Below, in pieces: positions 35,348 to 42,970 of a stretch of 64,000 nucleotides of DNA. The notes below the pieces were generated by a model. It worked only from the letters and a program-made list of their open reading frames with translations, was not told the origin of the DNA and ran no database searches. This DNA comes from CAMLIZ01 sp966212505 (GTDB lineage Bacteria > Pseudomonadota > Gammaproteobacteria > Burkholderiales > Burkholderiaceae_C): contig CBIHRS010000003.1 of NCBI GenBank assembly GCA_966212505.1, forward strand, positions 124,001 to 188,000. The letters are read 5' to 3'. Each line of letters opens with the position of its first letter. Position 1 is the first letter of the stretch. Both the position numbers and the translations under genes were made by a program.

Positions 35348-35923
35348 ATGGCCAACCGACTTTCACAGATCGCGACCCGCACGGGCGACGACGGCAGCAC
35401 CGGCCTGGGTGACGGCACCCGGGTCCGCAAAGACCATCTGCGCGTGATGGCGATGGGCGATGTCGACGAGCTGAACTCGCAGCTCGGGGTGTTGCTGTGC
35501 GAGCCGCTGCCCGACGACGTGCGGGAGCTGCTGGTCACCGTGCAGCACGAGCTCTTCAACCTCGGCGGCGAGCTCTCGATTCCCGGCTACACGCTGCTGA
35601 AGGACAGCGCCGTGAGCCGGCTCGACGATGCGCTGGCGCACTACAACGCCCAGCTGCCGCGGCTCAAGGAATTCATCCTGCCTGCCGGCACACGCAGCGC
35701 ATCGCTCGCGCATGTGTGCCGCTCGGTGGCCCGCCGCGCTGAGCGGGCGGTGGTGGCACTGGGCCGCGAAGAGGCGGTCAACGATGCGCCCCGCCAGTAC
35801 CTGAACCGCCTGTCGGACCTGCTGTTCGTGCTGGCCCGCGTGCTCAACCGGGCCAATCTCGACGGCCTGGGCGGCGACGACGTCTACTGGCACAGCGAGC
35901 GCCTGCAGCAGATGGACGAGTAG
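35348..35923 (+). CDS. Cob(I)yrinic acid a,c-diamide adenosyltransferase, PduO type
   Basis: A 191-aa four-helix-bundle enzyme that adds the adenosyl group of ATP to cob(I)alamin. The N-terminal ATP loop is TRTGDDGSTGLGDGTRVRKDH, and it has ELNSQLG, ELFNLGGELSIPG and RSVARRAERAVVALGREEAVND, which carry the Arg and Glu/Asp residues of PduO-type active sites. No other cobalamin genes are nearby. A hairpin follows 5 bases after the stop. Confidence 0.94.
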   Translation: MANRLSQIATRTGDDGSTGLGDGTRVRKDHLRVMAMGDVDELNSQLGVLLCEPLPDDVRELLVTVQHELFNLGGELSIPGYTLLKDSAVSRLDDALAHYNAQLPRLKEFILPAGTRSASLAHVCRSVARRAERAVVALGREEAVNDAPRQYLNRLSDLLFVLARVLNRANLDGLGGDDVYWHSERLQQMDE

Positions 35924-35928
35924 AAAGA

Positions 35929-35955
35929 CCAAGGCCCCTGCGCGAGGGGCCTTGG
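35929..35955. terminator. Bidirectional terminator hairpin
   Basis: CCAAGGCCCCT and AGGGGCCTTGG (11-bp arms) with a 5-base loop, between the convergent adenosyltransferase and EF-hand genes. The stem is very stable; T-content on either side is low (CGGTT to the right, TCTTTC in the reverse direction). Confidence 0.75.
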
Positions 35956-35976
35956 CGGTTCAGGAGCGGAAGCGGC

Positions 35977-36294
35977 TTACTTCGTCGTGGGGGCCGAAGC
36001 GGTCACGCCGGTGGCGAATTCATCGGCGCTGATGAAGCCGTCGGAATCCTTGTCGAGCTGGGTGAACTTCTCGGCCACTGCGGGCAGGGAAGCGGCCTCT
36101 TCGCGCGACAGCTTGCCGTCGCTGTTGGCATCGGCGCGCTTGAAGGCGGCCTGGATCGCGGCGCTGTCCTTCGCGCTGGCGGCCGGGGCGTCCTTCGAGG
36201 CATCGGCGGCCTGGGCGGTGGCAACGAAGGCGAGGGCCGACAGCGAAACGCCGATCACCAGCTTGGCCTGTTGCAGCAGGGTGGAAGAAGGCAT
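35977..36294 (-). CDS. Exported EF-hand calcium-binding protein
   Basis: A 105-aa protein with a signal peptide (residues 1-29, ending TAQA). It holds two canonical 12-residue EF-hand loops, DANSDGKLSREE (55-66) and DKDSDGFISADE (81-92), with all oxygen-ligand positions intact. A periplasmic Ca2+-binding or sensor role is likely. GAGGAG lies 8 bases before the ATG at 36294. No partner gene is evident. Confidence 0.85.
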   Translation of the reverse strand: MPSSTLLQQAKLVIGVSLSALAFVATAQAADASKDAPAASAKDSAAIQAAFKRADANSDGKLSREEAASLPAVAEKFTQLDKDSDGFISADEFATGVTASAPTTK

Positions 36295-36423
36295 ACGGGA
36301 ACTCCTCAGAGCGTTGTGGGACAAGGCCGCCATTTCATCGGCCTTGCCCTTTCGCACCTAGCAACTTTGCTCCGCGTTGCCGTCGTTGACTTCAGCAGTG
36401 TGGAAGCTTACCGACGCTTGCGC

Positions 36424-36453
36424 CCCCTCACAGCACTGCATCACTGTGAGGGG
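36424..36453. terminator. Inverted repeat after aroG
   Basis: CCCCTCACAG and CTGTGAGGGG (10-bp arms, 10-base loop) lie 15 bases past the aroG stop. There is no U-run on the aroG strand, so it is probably a factor-dependent stop or an RNA-end stabilizer rather than a classic terminator. Confidence 0.5.
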
Positions 36454-36467
36454 ATGCGTTTTCCGGC

Positions 36468-37586
36468 TCAGCCGCGCCGGGTCTTCACGGCCTGGCTGAG
36501 GATGTCGAGCACCTTGATCGAATCGTCCCAGCCGATGCAGGCGTCGGTGATGCTCTTGCCGTACTCCAGCTTCGAGGCGTCATCCTTGCCTGGGGTGAAC
36601 TTCTGCGCGCCGGCGGTCAAGTGGCTTTCGACCATCACGCCGAAGATGCTGCGGCTGCCGCCCACCATCTGCTGCGCGATGTCGCGCGCCACATCCACCT
36701 GCTTCTCGTGCTGCTTGCTGCTGTTGGCATGCGAGCAGTCGATCATCAGCGTGCACGGCAGCTTGGCGGCCTCGAGGTCCTTGCAGGCGGCTGCCACGTG
36801 GGCGGCGTCGTAGTTGGGCGCCTTGCCGCCGCGCAGGATCACGTGGCAGTCCTTGTTGCCCTTGGTCTCGACGATGGCCACCTGGCCGTTCTTGTGCACC
36901 GACAGGAAGTGGTGCGGACGGGCGGCAGCCTGGATCGCGTCGGTGGCGATCTTGATGTTGCCGTCGGTGCCGTTCTTGAAGCCGATCGGCGCCGAGATGC
37001 CCGACGCCAGCTCGCGGTGCACCTGGCTCTCGGTGGTGCGGGCGCCGATCGCGCCCCAGCTGATCAGGTCGCCGATGTACTGCGGCGAGATCACGTCGAG
37101 GAATTCGCTGCCCGCCGGCATGCCCAGGCGGTTGATCTCCAGCAGCAGCTGGCGCGCGATGCGCAGGCCCTCGTCGATGCGGTAGCTCTCGTCGAGGTAG
37201 GGGTCGTTGATCAGGCCCTTCCAGCCGACGGTGGTGCGCGGCTTCTCGAAGTAGACCCGCATCACGATCTCCAGCGTGTCGGCATAGCGCTCGCGCTCGG
37301 CCTTCAGGCGCTTGGCGTATTCGAGCGCCGCTGCCGGGTCGTGGATGGAGCAGGGGCCGATGACCACCAGCAGCCGGTCGTCCTTGCCCTGCATGATGCG
37401 GCGGATGCGCTGCCGCGTGTCGACCACCAGCGTCTCCATCGGCGTGCCGCGGATCGGGAAGAAGCGGATCAGATGCTCAGGCGGCGGCAGCGGCATGATG
37501 TCCTTGATCCTTTCATCATCGGTCTGGCTGGTGCGGTCGGTCGGCGCATACCAGCCCTCGGCGGCTTGGGTGGACTTGGCGTTCAT
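36468..37586 (-). CDS. aroG: 3-deoxy-7-phosphoheptulonate synthase (class I)
   Basis: A 372-aa DAHP synthase of the AroG/F/H class. It condenses PEP and erythrose 4-phosphate, the first step of the shikimate pathway. Signatures include VVIGPCSIHDPAAALEYAKRL, RVYFEKPRTTVGWKGLINDP, SEFLDVISPQYIGDLISWGAIGARTTESQVHRELASG and MIDCSHANSSK, with the metal and substrate residues. GAGGAG lies 10 bases before the ATG. A leader with an aromatic-rich peptide and a terminator precedes the gene, so expression should respond to charged Phe/Tyr/Trp tRNA. Which amino acid inhibits the enzyme is not visible. Confidence 0.96.
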   Translation of the reverse strand: MNAKSTQAAEGWYAPTDRTSQTDDERIKDIMPLPPPEHLIRFFPIRGTPMETLVVDTRQRIRRIMQGKDDRLLVVIGPCSIHDPAAALEYAKRLKAERERYADTLEIVMRVYFEKPRTTVGWKGLINDPYLDESYRIDEGLRIARQLLLEINRLGMPAGSEFLDVISPQYIGDLISWGAIGARTTESQVHRELASGISAPIGFKNGTDGNIKIATDAIQAAARPHHFLSVHKNGQVAIVETKGNKDCHVILRGGKAPNYDAAHVAAACKDLEAAKLPCTLMIDCSHANSSKQHEKQVDVARDIAQQMVGGSRSIFGVMVESHLTAGAQKFTPGKDDASKLEYGKSITDACIGWDDSIKVLDILSQAVKTRRG

Positions 37587-37627
37587 CGGGCGGTTTCTCC
37601 TCGTCGGGCTGGAATCGTTGAAGGCAT

Positions 37628-37657
37628 AAAAAAACCGCCGGGGGGACCCGGCGGTTT
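37628..37657 (-). terminator. aroG leader attenuator terminator
   Basis: On the aroG strand AAACCGCCGGG and CCCGGCGGTTT (11-bp arms, 37632-37657) close a 4-base loop and run into seven consecutive U (three paired). It lies 45 bases before the aroG ATG and 25 after the leader-peptide stop. An intrinsic terminator at this place makes sense only if read-through is regulated. Confidence 0.9.
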
Positions 37658-37682
37658 CTAGGATTCGGTGCGCTTCGTTGGC

Positions 37683-37760
37683 CTAGGCGCTTGCCTCTCC
37701 TCCGCCGGTGCGGTGCGAGAACCAAAAGCCAAAAAAGTAAAAACGGGCGGCGAGGCGCAT
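37683..37760 (-). CDS. aroG leader peptide (aromatic-rich)
   Basis: A 25-codon frame, ATG to TAG. The peptide begins MRLAARFYFFGFWFSHRTGG and ends GEASA. Residues 7-14 hold five Phe, one Tyr and one Trp, as in PheL-type leaders. No Shine-Dalgarno is present, and the predicted transcription start is within 2 bases of the ATG, so the message may be leaderless. Its codons ACC-GGC-GGA contain CCGGCGG (37708-37702), which is complementary to CCGCCGG (37654-37648) in the terminator's 5' arm and could form the antiterminator when a ribosome stalls on the aromatic codons. This is sequence-based inference. Confidence 0.85.
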   Translation of the reverse strand: MRLAARFYFFGFWFSHRTGGGEASA

Positions 37761-37768
37761 AGGGGCGG

Positions 37769-37799
37769 AATGTAGCACGGGCTTGCGGCAGTGCGTCAA
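37769..37799 (-). promoter_or_regulatory. aroG operon promoter
   Basis: TTGACG (37799-37794) matches five of six -35 bases. TGCTACATT gives an extended -10 (TG-n-TACATT, 37774-37769), 19 bases from the -35. The start would fall at about 37760-37762, at the leader-peptide ATG. It lies just past the tldD stop, so aroG has its own promoter. Confidence 0.65.
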
Positions 37800-37809
37800 G
37801 CCCCTCGGG

Positions 37810-39282
37810 TCAAGCGGTGCCGCCGACGGTGAGGCCGTCGATGCGCAGCGTGGGTTGGCCCACGCCCACCGGCACGCTCTGGCCTTCCTTGCCGCAGGTG
37901 CCCACGCCGGTGTCGAGCTCGAGGTCGTTGCCGATCATCGTCACGCGGGTCAGCGCATCGGGACCGTTGCCGATGATGGTCGCGCCCTTGACCGGGTACT
38001 GGATGCGGCCGTTCTCGACCCAGAAGGCCTCGCTGGCCGAGAACACGAACTTGCCGCTGGTGATGTCGACCTGGCCGCCGCCGAAGTTGGTGGCATACAG
38101 GCCGCGCTTGATGCTGGCGACGATCTCTTCCTTGGTCTTGTCGCCGGCCAGCATGTAGGTGTTGGTCATGCGCGGCATCGGCACGTGGGCGTAGCTCTCG
38201 CGCCGGCCGTTGCCGGTGGGCTTGACCTTCATCAGCCGCGCGTTCATCGCATCCTGGATGTAGCCGCGCAGGATGCCGTCTTCGATCAGCACGTTGCGCT
38301 GGCTCGGGTTGCCCTCGTCGTCGACGTTGAGCGAGCCGCGGCGGTCGGGCAGCGTGCCGTCGTCGAGCACGGTGACGCCCTTGGCTGCCACGCGCTGGCC
38401 GATGCGGCCCGAGAACGCGCTGGAGCCCTTGCGGTTGAAGTCGCCCTCCAGCCCGTGGCCGATGGCTTCGTGCAGCAGCACGCCGGGCCAGCCGGGGCCG
38501 AGCACCACGGTCATCTCGCCGGCCGGCGCGGGGCGCGACTCGAGGTTGGTCAGCGCGGCGTTCACCGCCTGGTCGACATAGCCCTCGATGACCGCATCCT
38601 GGAAGTAGCCGAGGCCGAAGCGGCCACCGCCGCCGCCGGAGCCCACCTCGCGGCGGCCGTTCTGTTCGGCGATCACGGTGACCGACAGCCGCACCAGCGG
38701 CCGCACGTCGGCCGCACGGGTGCCGTCGGCACGCGCGACCATCACCACGTCGTATTCGGCGCCCACGCTGGCCATCACCTGCACGATGCGCGGATCCTTG
38801 GCGCGAGCCAGCTTCTCCACCTTCTCGAGCAGCTTCACCTTCTGCGTGCTGTCGAGCGTGGTGATCGGATCGGTGGGCGCATACAGCACCCGGCTGCCGG
38901 CCACGGTGGGCTGGCTGGGAATCTTGACGCGACGGCTCTGGCCCGCGGCGGCGATCGTGCGCACCGTGCGCGCCGCATCGAGCAGCGCGGCTTCGGAGAT
39001 GTCGTCCGAGTAGGCGAAGGCGGTCTTCTCGCCGGCCACTGCGCGCACGCCCACGCCCTGGTCGATGCTGAAGCTGCCGCTCTTGACGATGCCTTCCTCC
39101 AGGCTCCAGCCCTCGTGGCGCGTGGTCTGGAAGTAGAGATCGGCGTCGTCGATGCGGTGCTCGCCGATCGTGCGCAAGGCATTCGCCAGCACAGCCTCGC
39201 TGAGGCCGAAGGGTTCGAGCAGCAGCGACTGGGCGATGCCCAGACGTTCGAGGGTGGGTTCGCGGGCGATCATGGCGGCCAT
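37810..39282 (-). CDS. tldD: Metalloprotease TldD
   Basis: A 490-aa metalloprotease. The zinc site is HEAIGHGLEGD with HExxxH at residues 271-276, and the C-terminal CGKEGQSVPVGVGQPTLRIDGLTVGG matches the family. With TldE (PmbA) it degrades unfolded peptides such as microcin B17 and CcdA. No tldE is in this window. The start (MAAMIAREPTLERLGIAQ) fits the family length. Confidence 0.95.
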   Translation of the reverse strand: MAAMIAREPTLERLGIAQSLLLEPFGLSEAVLANALRTIGEHRIDDADLYFQTTRHEGWSLEEGIVKSGSFSIDQGVGVRAVAGEKTAFAYSDDISEAALLDAARTVRTIAAAGQSRRVKIPSQPTVAGSRVLYAPTDPITTLDSTQKVKLLEKVEKLARAKDPRIVQVMASVGAEYDVVMVARADGTRAADVRPLVRLSVTVIAEQNGRREVGSGGGGGRFGLGYFQDAVIEGYVDQAVNAALTNLESRPAPAGEMTVVLGPGWPGVLLHEAIGHGLEGDFNRKGSSAFSGRIGQRVAAKGVTVLDDGTLPDRRGSLNVDDEGNPSQRNVLIEDGILRGYIQDAMNARLMKVKPTGNGRRESYAHVPMPRMTNTYMLAGDKTKEEIVASIKRGLYATNFGGGQVDITSGKFVFSASEAFWVENGRIQYPVKGATIIGNGPDALTRVTMIGNDLELDTGVGTCGKEGQSVPVGVGQPTLRIDGLTVGGTA

Positions 39283-39331
39283 TGTAGGAGCCGGCTTTGG
39301 GCCTGTCGCGCTCCTGGGCTTGGCCGACAGC

Positions 39332-40249
39332 TCAGTCGTCGGACGGGGCGTTCTTCAGCGCCAGCGCGCGGGCGTAGAGCGCGTTGCGCGGTGCGCCGGT
39401 CAGCTCGGCCGCGAGAGCCACCGCCTGCTTCAGCGGCAGGGCCTCGATCAGGCGGGCCAGGGCGCGCTCGGCAGCGGCGGGGAGAGCATCGGTATCCGCC
39501 TCGGCCTGCACCGAGTGCAGCACCAGCACGAACTCGCCGCGCATGCGGTTCGCATCGGCGGCGAGCCAGGCGGGGAGGTCGGCGGCAGGCAGGGTGGCCA
39601 CCGTTTCAAACTGCTTGGTCAGCTCACGGCAGACGGTCACCGGCCGCGACCCCATCGCTGCGGCCAGCTCGCGCGCCAACTGCTCGATGCGATGCGGTGC
39701 CTCGAACAGCACCTCGGCCTCGGTGCTCGCGGCCAGCCGTTGCAGCGCCTGTTGTCTTTCAGCGGGTTTGGTCGGCAGGAAGCCGGTGAAACGGAAGCCC
39801 TGGGCCTGCGCATCGCCGGCCACGCTGAGCGCCGCCACCGCGCTGCTGGCACCGGGAATCGGCAGCACGCGATGGCCCGCCGCTGCCACAGCCTTGACCA
39901 ATGCGGCGCCGGGATCCGATACCGCCGGCGTCCCGGCATCGCTGACATAGGCCACGCGCTGCCCCTGCGCCAGCCGCGCCAGGACCGCCTCGGCGGCCTG
40001 CTGCTCGTTGTGCTCGTGCACCGCCAGCAGCGGATGGCTCAGCCCGAAGTGGCGCAGCAGCGAGCCGCTGACGCGCGTGTCTTCGCAGGCCACCGCATCG
40101 ACCAGGCTCAGCACGTGGAGGGCACGCAGGCTCAGGTCGGCCAGGTTGCCGATCGGCGTGGCGACCATGTAGAGCGCGCCTGCCGGATACTGCTGGCCGC
40201 CGGCCGCCGCGTGCGCGGCCTGCAGGAGCAAAGAGGCATCGATGTTCAA
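39332..40249 (-). CDS. rsmI: 16S rRNA (cytidine-2'-O)-methyltransferase RsmI
   Basis: A 305-aa tetrapyrrole-methylase fold enzyme that methylates C1402 of 16S rRNA. It has LYMVATPIGNLADLSLRALHVL, EDTRVSGSLLRHFG, HEHNEQQ and SDAGTPAVSDPG. I place the start at TTG 40249, giving an N-terminus like relatives; an internal ATG at 40168 would cut into the conserved first strand. This TTG overlaps the ATG of the divergent yraN gene within an 8-base stretch (40242-40249). Confidence 0.93.
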   Translation of the reverse strand: MNIDASLLLQAAHAAAGGQQYPAGALYMVATPIGNLADLSLRALHVLSLVDAVACEDTRVSGSLLRHFGLSHPLLAVHEHNEQQAAEAVLARLAQGQRVAYVSDAGTPAVSDPGAALVKAVAAAGHRVLPIPGASSAVAALSVAGDAQAQGFRFTGFLPTKPAERQQALQRLAASTEAEVLFEAPHRIEQLARELAAAMGSRPVTVCRELTKQFETVATLPAADLPAWLAADANRMRGEFVLVLHSVQAEADTDALPAAAERALARLIEALPLKQAVALAAELTGAPRNALYARALALKNAPSDD

Positions 40250-40628
40250 GGCGGGGAAGGATGGCGGCACCAAGAAGGTCGGCGATGCGGCGGAAGACCG
40301 CGCGCTCGCCTGCCTGTTGCGCCAGGGCCTCAAGCTGGTGGAGCGCAATTATCGGGTGGCCCGCGGCCCCAGCTCGCGCGGCGGCGAGATCGACCTGATC
40401 CTGCGCGATGCCGACGGCACGCTGGTGTTCGTCGAGGTGCGGGCGCGCCGCGACGACTCGCATGGCGGCGCCGCGGGCAGCGTCACCTTCGGCAAGCAGC
40501 GCCGCATCATCTATGCCGCCCAGCACTACCTGCTGCGCTTTGCCGAGCTGCCGCCATGCCGGTTCGATGTCGTCGCGATCGATGGCGACGACGTTCAGTG
40601 GCTCAAGGCTGCCTTCGACGCGTCATGA
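40242..40628 (+). CDS. yraN: YraN/UPF0102 endonuclease-like protein
   Basis: A 128-aa protein of UPF0102. It has the PD-(D/E)XK-like core GEIDLILRDADGTLVFVEVRARRDD with GD and EVR residues, preceded by GDAAEDRALACLLRQGLKLVERNYR. A Holliday-junction-resolvase-type fold is known for the family but activity is unclear. It overlaps the divergent rsmI start. It lies in the rsmI-yraN-diaA-dolP block conserved from E. coli, here without lpoA. Confidence 0.93.
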   Translation: MFKAGKDGGTKKVGDAAEDRALACLLRQGLKLVERNYRVARGPSSRGGEIDLILRDADGTLVFVEVRARRDDSHGGAAGSVTFGKQRRIIYAAQHYLLRFAELPPCRFDVVAIDGDDVQWLKAAFDAS

Positions 40629-40664
40629 GGGCGCCGCCCTCGCTGTCTTATCATCCCCGCCACC

Positions 40665-41261
40665 ATGCTCGAGCAGCGCATACAGCAGCAGTTCTTCGAC
40701 AGTGCCGACCTGAAATACCAAGCCGCCGAGGCGCTGACGCGGCCGATCGCCGATGCGGTGCAGGCGGTGCTCGGCTGCATCACCGCCGGCGGCAAGGTGC
40801 TGGTGTGCGGCAGCGGGCCGGCGGCCCTGTCGGCACAGTACTTCGCCGCGCAGTTCATCGGCCGCTTCGAGCGCGACCGACCGGGCCTGCCGGCGCTCGC
40901 ATTGAGCGGCGACACGATGATGCTGGGCGGCGTGGGCGACGATGCCGACCTGGCGCAGGTGTTCGCCAAGCAGGTGCAGGCGCTCGGCAATCCAGGCGAC
41001 GTGCTGATCGTGCTGGCGCCGCAGGGCAGCGCAGCGGCCGTGCTGGCCGCCGTCGATGAAGCCCATGCCAAGGAGATGGCGGTGGTGGCGCTCACCGGCA
41101 ACGGCGGCGGCCTGCTGGGCGCGCAGCTGATCGAGACCGACGTACACATCTGCGTGCCGCACGACCGCGCGGTACGCGTGCACGAGGTGCATAACCTCGC
41201 GCTGCACTGCATCTGCGATGCGGTGGACCTTCAACTGTTGGGTGAACAGGACAACACATGA
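40665..41261 (+). CDS. diaA: SIS-domain protein, DiaA/GmhA family
   Basis: A 198-aa sugar-isomerase (SIS) fold protein. It has CGSGPAALSAQYFAAQFIGRFERDRPGLPALAL and the NxGxG-like VALTGNGGGLLG. In E. coli DiaA tetramers bind DnaA and promote replication initiation; GmhA makes heptose. The yraN-dolP context favours DiaA. The stop overlaps the dolP start by 4 bases (ATGA). Confidence 0.9.
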   Translation: MLEQRIQQQFFDSADLKYQAAEALTRPIADAVQAVLGCITAGGKVLVCGSGPAALSAQYFAAQFIGRFERDRPGLPALALSGDTMMLGGVGDDADLAQVFAKQVQALGNPGDVLIVLAPQGSAAAVLAAVDEAHAKEMAVVALTGNGGGLLGAQLIETDVHICVPHDRAVRVHEVHNLALHCICDAVDLQLLGEQDNT

Positions 41262-41902
41262 CTTCCAAGATGACCTTGCGCTCCAGTGCGCTGATGGCGG
41301 CCCTGCTGGGCTCGCTGACCCTCTCGGCCTGCGCGCCGCTGCTGGTGGGCGGCGCGGTGGGCGGCGCCCTGATGGCTTCCGACCGCCGCACCTCGGGCAC
41401 CCAGGTGGAAGACCAGGCCATCGAGCTGAAGGCCGTCAACCGCACGCGCGACATCCTCGGTGACCGCGGCCACGTCAATTCGACCAGCTACAACCGCGTG
41501 GTGCTGATCACCGGCGAGGTACCGACCGAGGCCGATCGCACGGCCGTGGAGCAGACGATCTCGCGCATCGAGAACGTGAAGTCCACCGTCAACGAGCTGG
41601 CCGTGGCAGGCAACAGCTCGCTGACCGCGCGCTCCAGCGACGCGATCATCACCGGCAAGGTTAAGGCCACCTTCGTCGACGCGAAGGACGTGCAGGCCAA
41701 TGCCTTCAAGGTGGTCACCGAGCGCGGCGTGGTCTACCTGATGGGCCGCGTGACCGAGCGCGAAGCCAAGCGCGCGGCCGAGCTGGCCAGCGGCGTGGGC
41801 GGCGTGCAGAAGGTGGTGCGCGTGTTCGAGATCCTCACCGAGCAGGAACTCGCCGACCTCACGCCGAAGGCGCCGAGCAAAGACCCGGCCAAGCAGCAGT
41901 AA
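41258..41902 (+). CDS. dolP: BON-domain outer membrane lipoprotein DolP
   Basis: A 214-aa lipoprotein with a lipobox (SLTLSAC, Cys25) and two BON domains, about residues 55-120 and 128-195 (motifs VVLITGEVPTEADR and VVYLMGRVTEREAKRAAELASGVGGVQKVV). This is the architecture of DolP/YraP, which binds anionic lipid and maintains outer-membrane integrity and the BAM complex. The start overlaps diaA by 4 bases. Confidence 0.93.
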   Translation: MTSKMTLRSSALMAALLGSLTLSACAPLLVGGAVGGALMASDRRTSGTQVEDQAIELKAVNRTRDILGDRGHVNSTSYNRVVLITGEVPTEADRTAVEQTISRIENVKSTVNELAVAGNSSLTARSSDAIITGKVKATFVDAKDVQANAFKVVTERGVVYLMGRVTEREAKRAAELASGVGGVQKVVRVFEILTEQELADLTPKAPSKDPAKQQ

Positions 41903-41926
41903 GGCCAAGCCGAGCCCAGAGACGCC

Positions 41927-41988
41927 GCGAATCCGGCTCCGCCGGTTCGCAGGCGTCGCCCCCTTGAGGGGGAAGCGCCGAAGGCGCT
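41927..41988. repeat. Tandem GC-rich palindromes (REP-like)
   Basis: Three inverted repeats follow each other: GCGAATCCGGC/GCCGGTTCGC with one bulge, CCCCCT-TG-AGGGGG (41959-41972) and AGCGCC-GAA-GGCGCT (41974-41988). They lie between convergent genes. From memory, similar CCCCCTTGAGGGGG units recur in Burkholderiales intergenic regions. Terminator or RNA-end function is possible. Confidence 0.6.
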
Positions 41989-42000
41989 CCGGGGGTGGGC

Positions 42001-42903
42001 CTATTTCAAGCGGCGAACCAGGCTGGAGGTGTCCCAGCGCCCGCCGCCCATGGCCTGCACCTCGGCATAGAACTGATCGACCAGCGCCGTCACCGGCAGG
42101 CGCGCCCCGTTGCGGCGCGCCTCGTCGAGCAGCAGGCCCAGGTCCTTGCGCATCCAGTCGACTGCAAAGCCGAAGTCGAACTTGTCGTCGACCATCGTCT
42201 TGCCGCGGTTGTCGAGCTGCCAGCTCTGCGCCGCGCCCTTGCCGATCACCTCGAGCACCAGCTTCATGTCCAGCCCGGCCTTCTGGCCGAAGGCGACAGC
42301 TTCCGACAGGCCTTGCACCAGGCCGGCGATGCAGATCTGGTTGACCATCTTCGCCAGCTGGCCCGCGCCGGCTTCGCCCACGCGGGTGACGGCGCGCGAA
42401 TAGGCCATGGCCACCGGCTTCATCGCATCGAACGGTGCAGCATCGCCGCCGCACATCACGGTGAGCGCTCCGTTGACCGCGCCGGCTTCGCCGCCGGACA
42501 CCGGTGCGTCGATGAAATGCAGCCCGAGCTCGCGCGCCTTGGCGTGCAGCTCGCGTGCGACCTCGGCCGAGGCGGTGGTGTGGTCGACGAACACGGCGCC
42601 GGGCTTCATGCCCGCGAAGGCGCCGGCATCACCCAGCGTGACCGAGCGCAGGTCATCGTCATTGCCCACGCAGGCGAACACGAAGTCGGCATCGTCTGCC
42701 GCCGCACGCGGCGTCGGAGCGGCACGGCCGCCGTACTCCCGCGCCCAGGCCTCGGCCTTCACCGCCGTGCGGTTGTAGACCGTCACCTGATGGCCCGCCC
42801 GCGCCAGGTGGCCGGCCATCGGGCCGCCCATCACGCCCAGGCCGAGGAAGGCGACGCGCTTGGGTTCGATCGGTTCGTAGCTCTTGGCGGCAGCGGTGGC
42901 CAT
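42001..42903 (-). CDS. NAD(P)-dependent beta-hydroxyacid dehydrogenase
   Basis: A 300-aa member of the 3-hydroxyisobutyrate/tartronate semialdehyde reductase family. It has FLGLGVMGGPMAGHLARAGHQVTVYNRT (dinucleotide fold), DAPVSGGEAGAVNGALTVMCGG (substrate site), and the catalytic lysine in GAGQLAKMVNQ. The substrate is not determined by sequence. The ATG at 42903 has AGGAG 8 bases upstream. A terminator lies between it and pilU. Confidence 0.88.
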   Translation of the reverse strand: MATAAAKSYEPIEPKRVAFLGLGVMGGPMAGHLARAGHQVTVYNRTAVKAEAWAREYGGRAAPTPRAAADDADFVFACVGNDDDLRSVTLGDAGAFAGMKPGAVFVDHTTASAEVARELHAKARELGLHFIDAPVSGGEAGAVNGALTVMCGGDAAPFDAMKPVAMAYSRAVTRVGEAGAGQLAKMVNQICIAGLVQGLSEAVAFGQKAGLDMKLVLEVIGKGAAQSWQLDNRGKTMVDDKFDFGFAVDWMRKDLGLLLDEARRNGARLPVTALVDQFYAEVQAMGGGRWDTSSLVRRLK

Positions 42904-42929
42904 GGCGGATCTCCTGCTGGGAATTGAAA

Positions 42930-42950
42930 ACGGCCTCACGAGGAGGCCGT
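42930..42950 (-). terminator. Intrinsic terminator after pilU
   Basis: ACGGCCTC/GAGGCCGT (8-bp arms, 5-base loop) followed on the minus strand by TTTTC. It lies 20 bases past the pilU stop. Confidence 0.8.
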
Positions 42951-42970
42951 GTGCGATCGCCGATGATCGC

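Noticed and set aside
37516..37725. A 69-codon frame overlapping the aroG leader on the minus strand
   Set aside because: It is in a different frame from the leader peptide, runs through the terminator hairpin and into aroG, and lacks a ribosome site.
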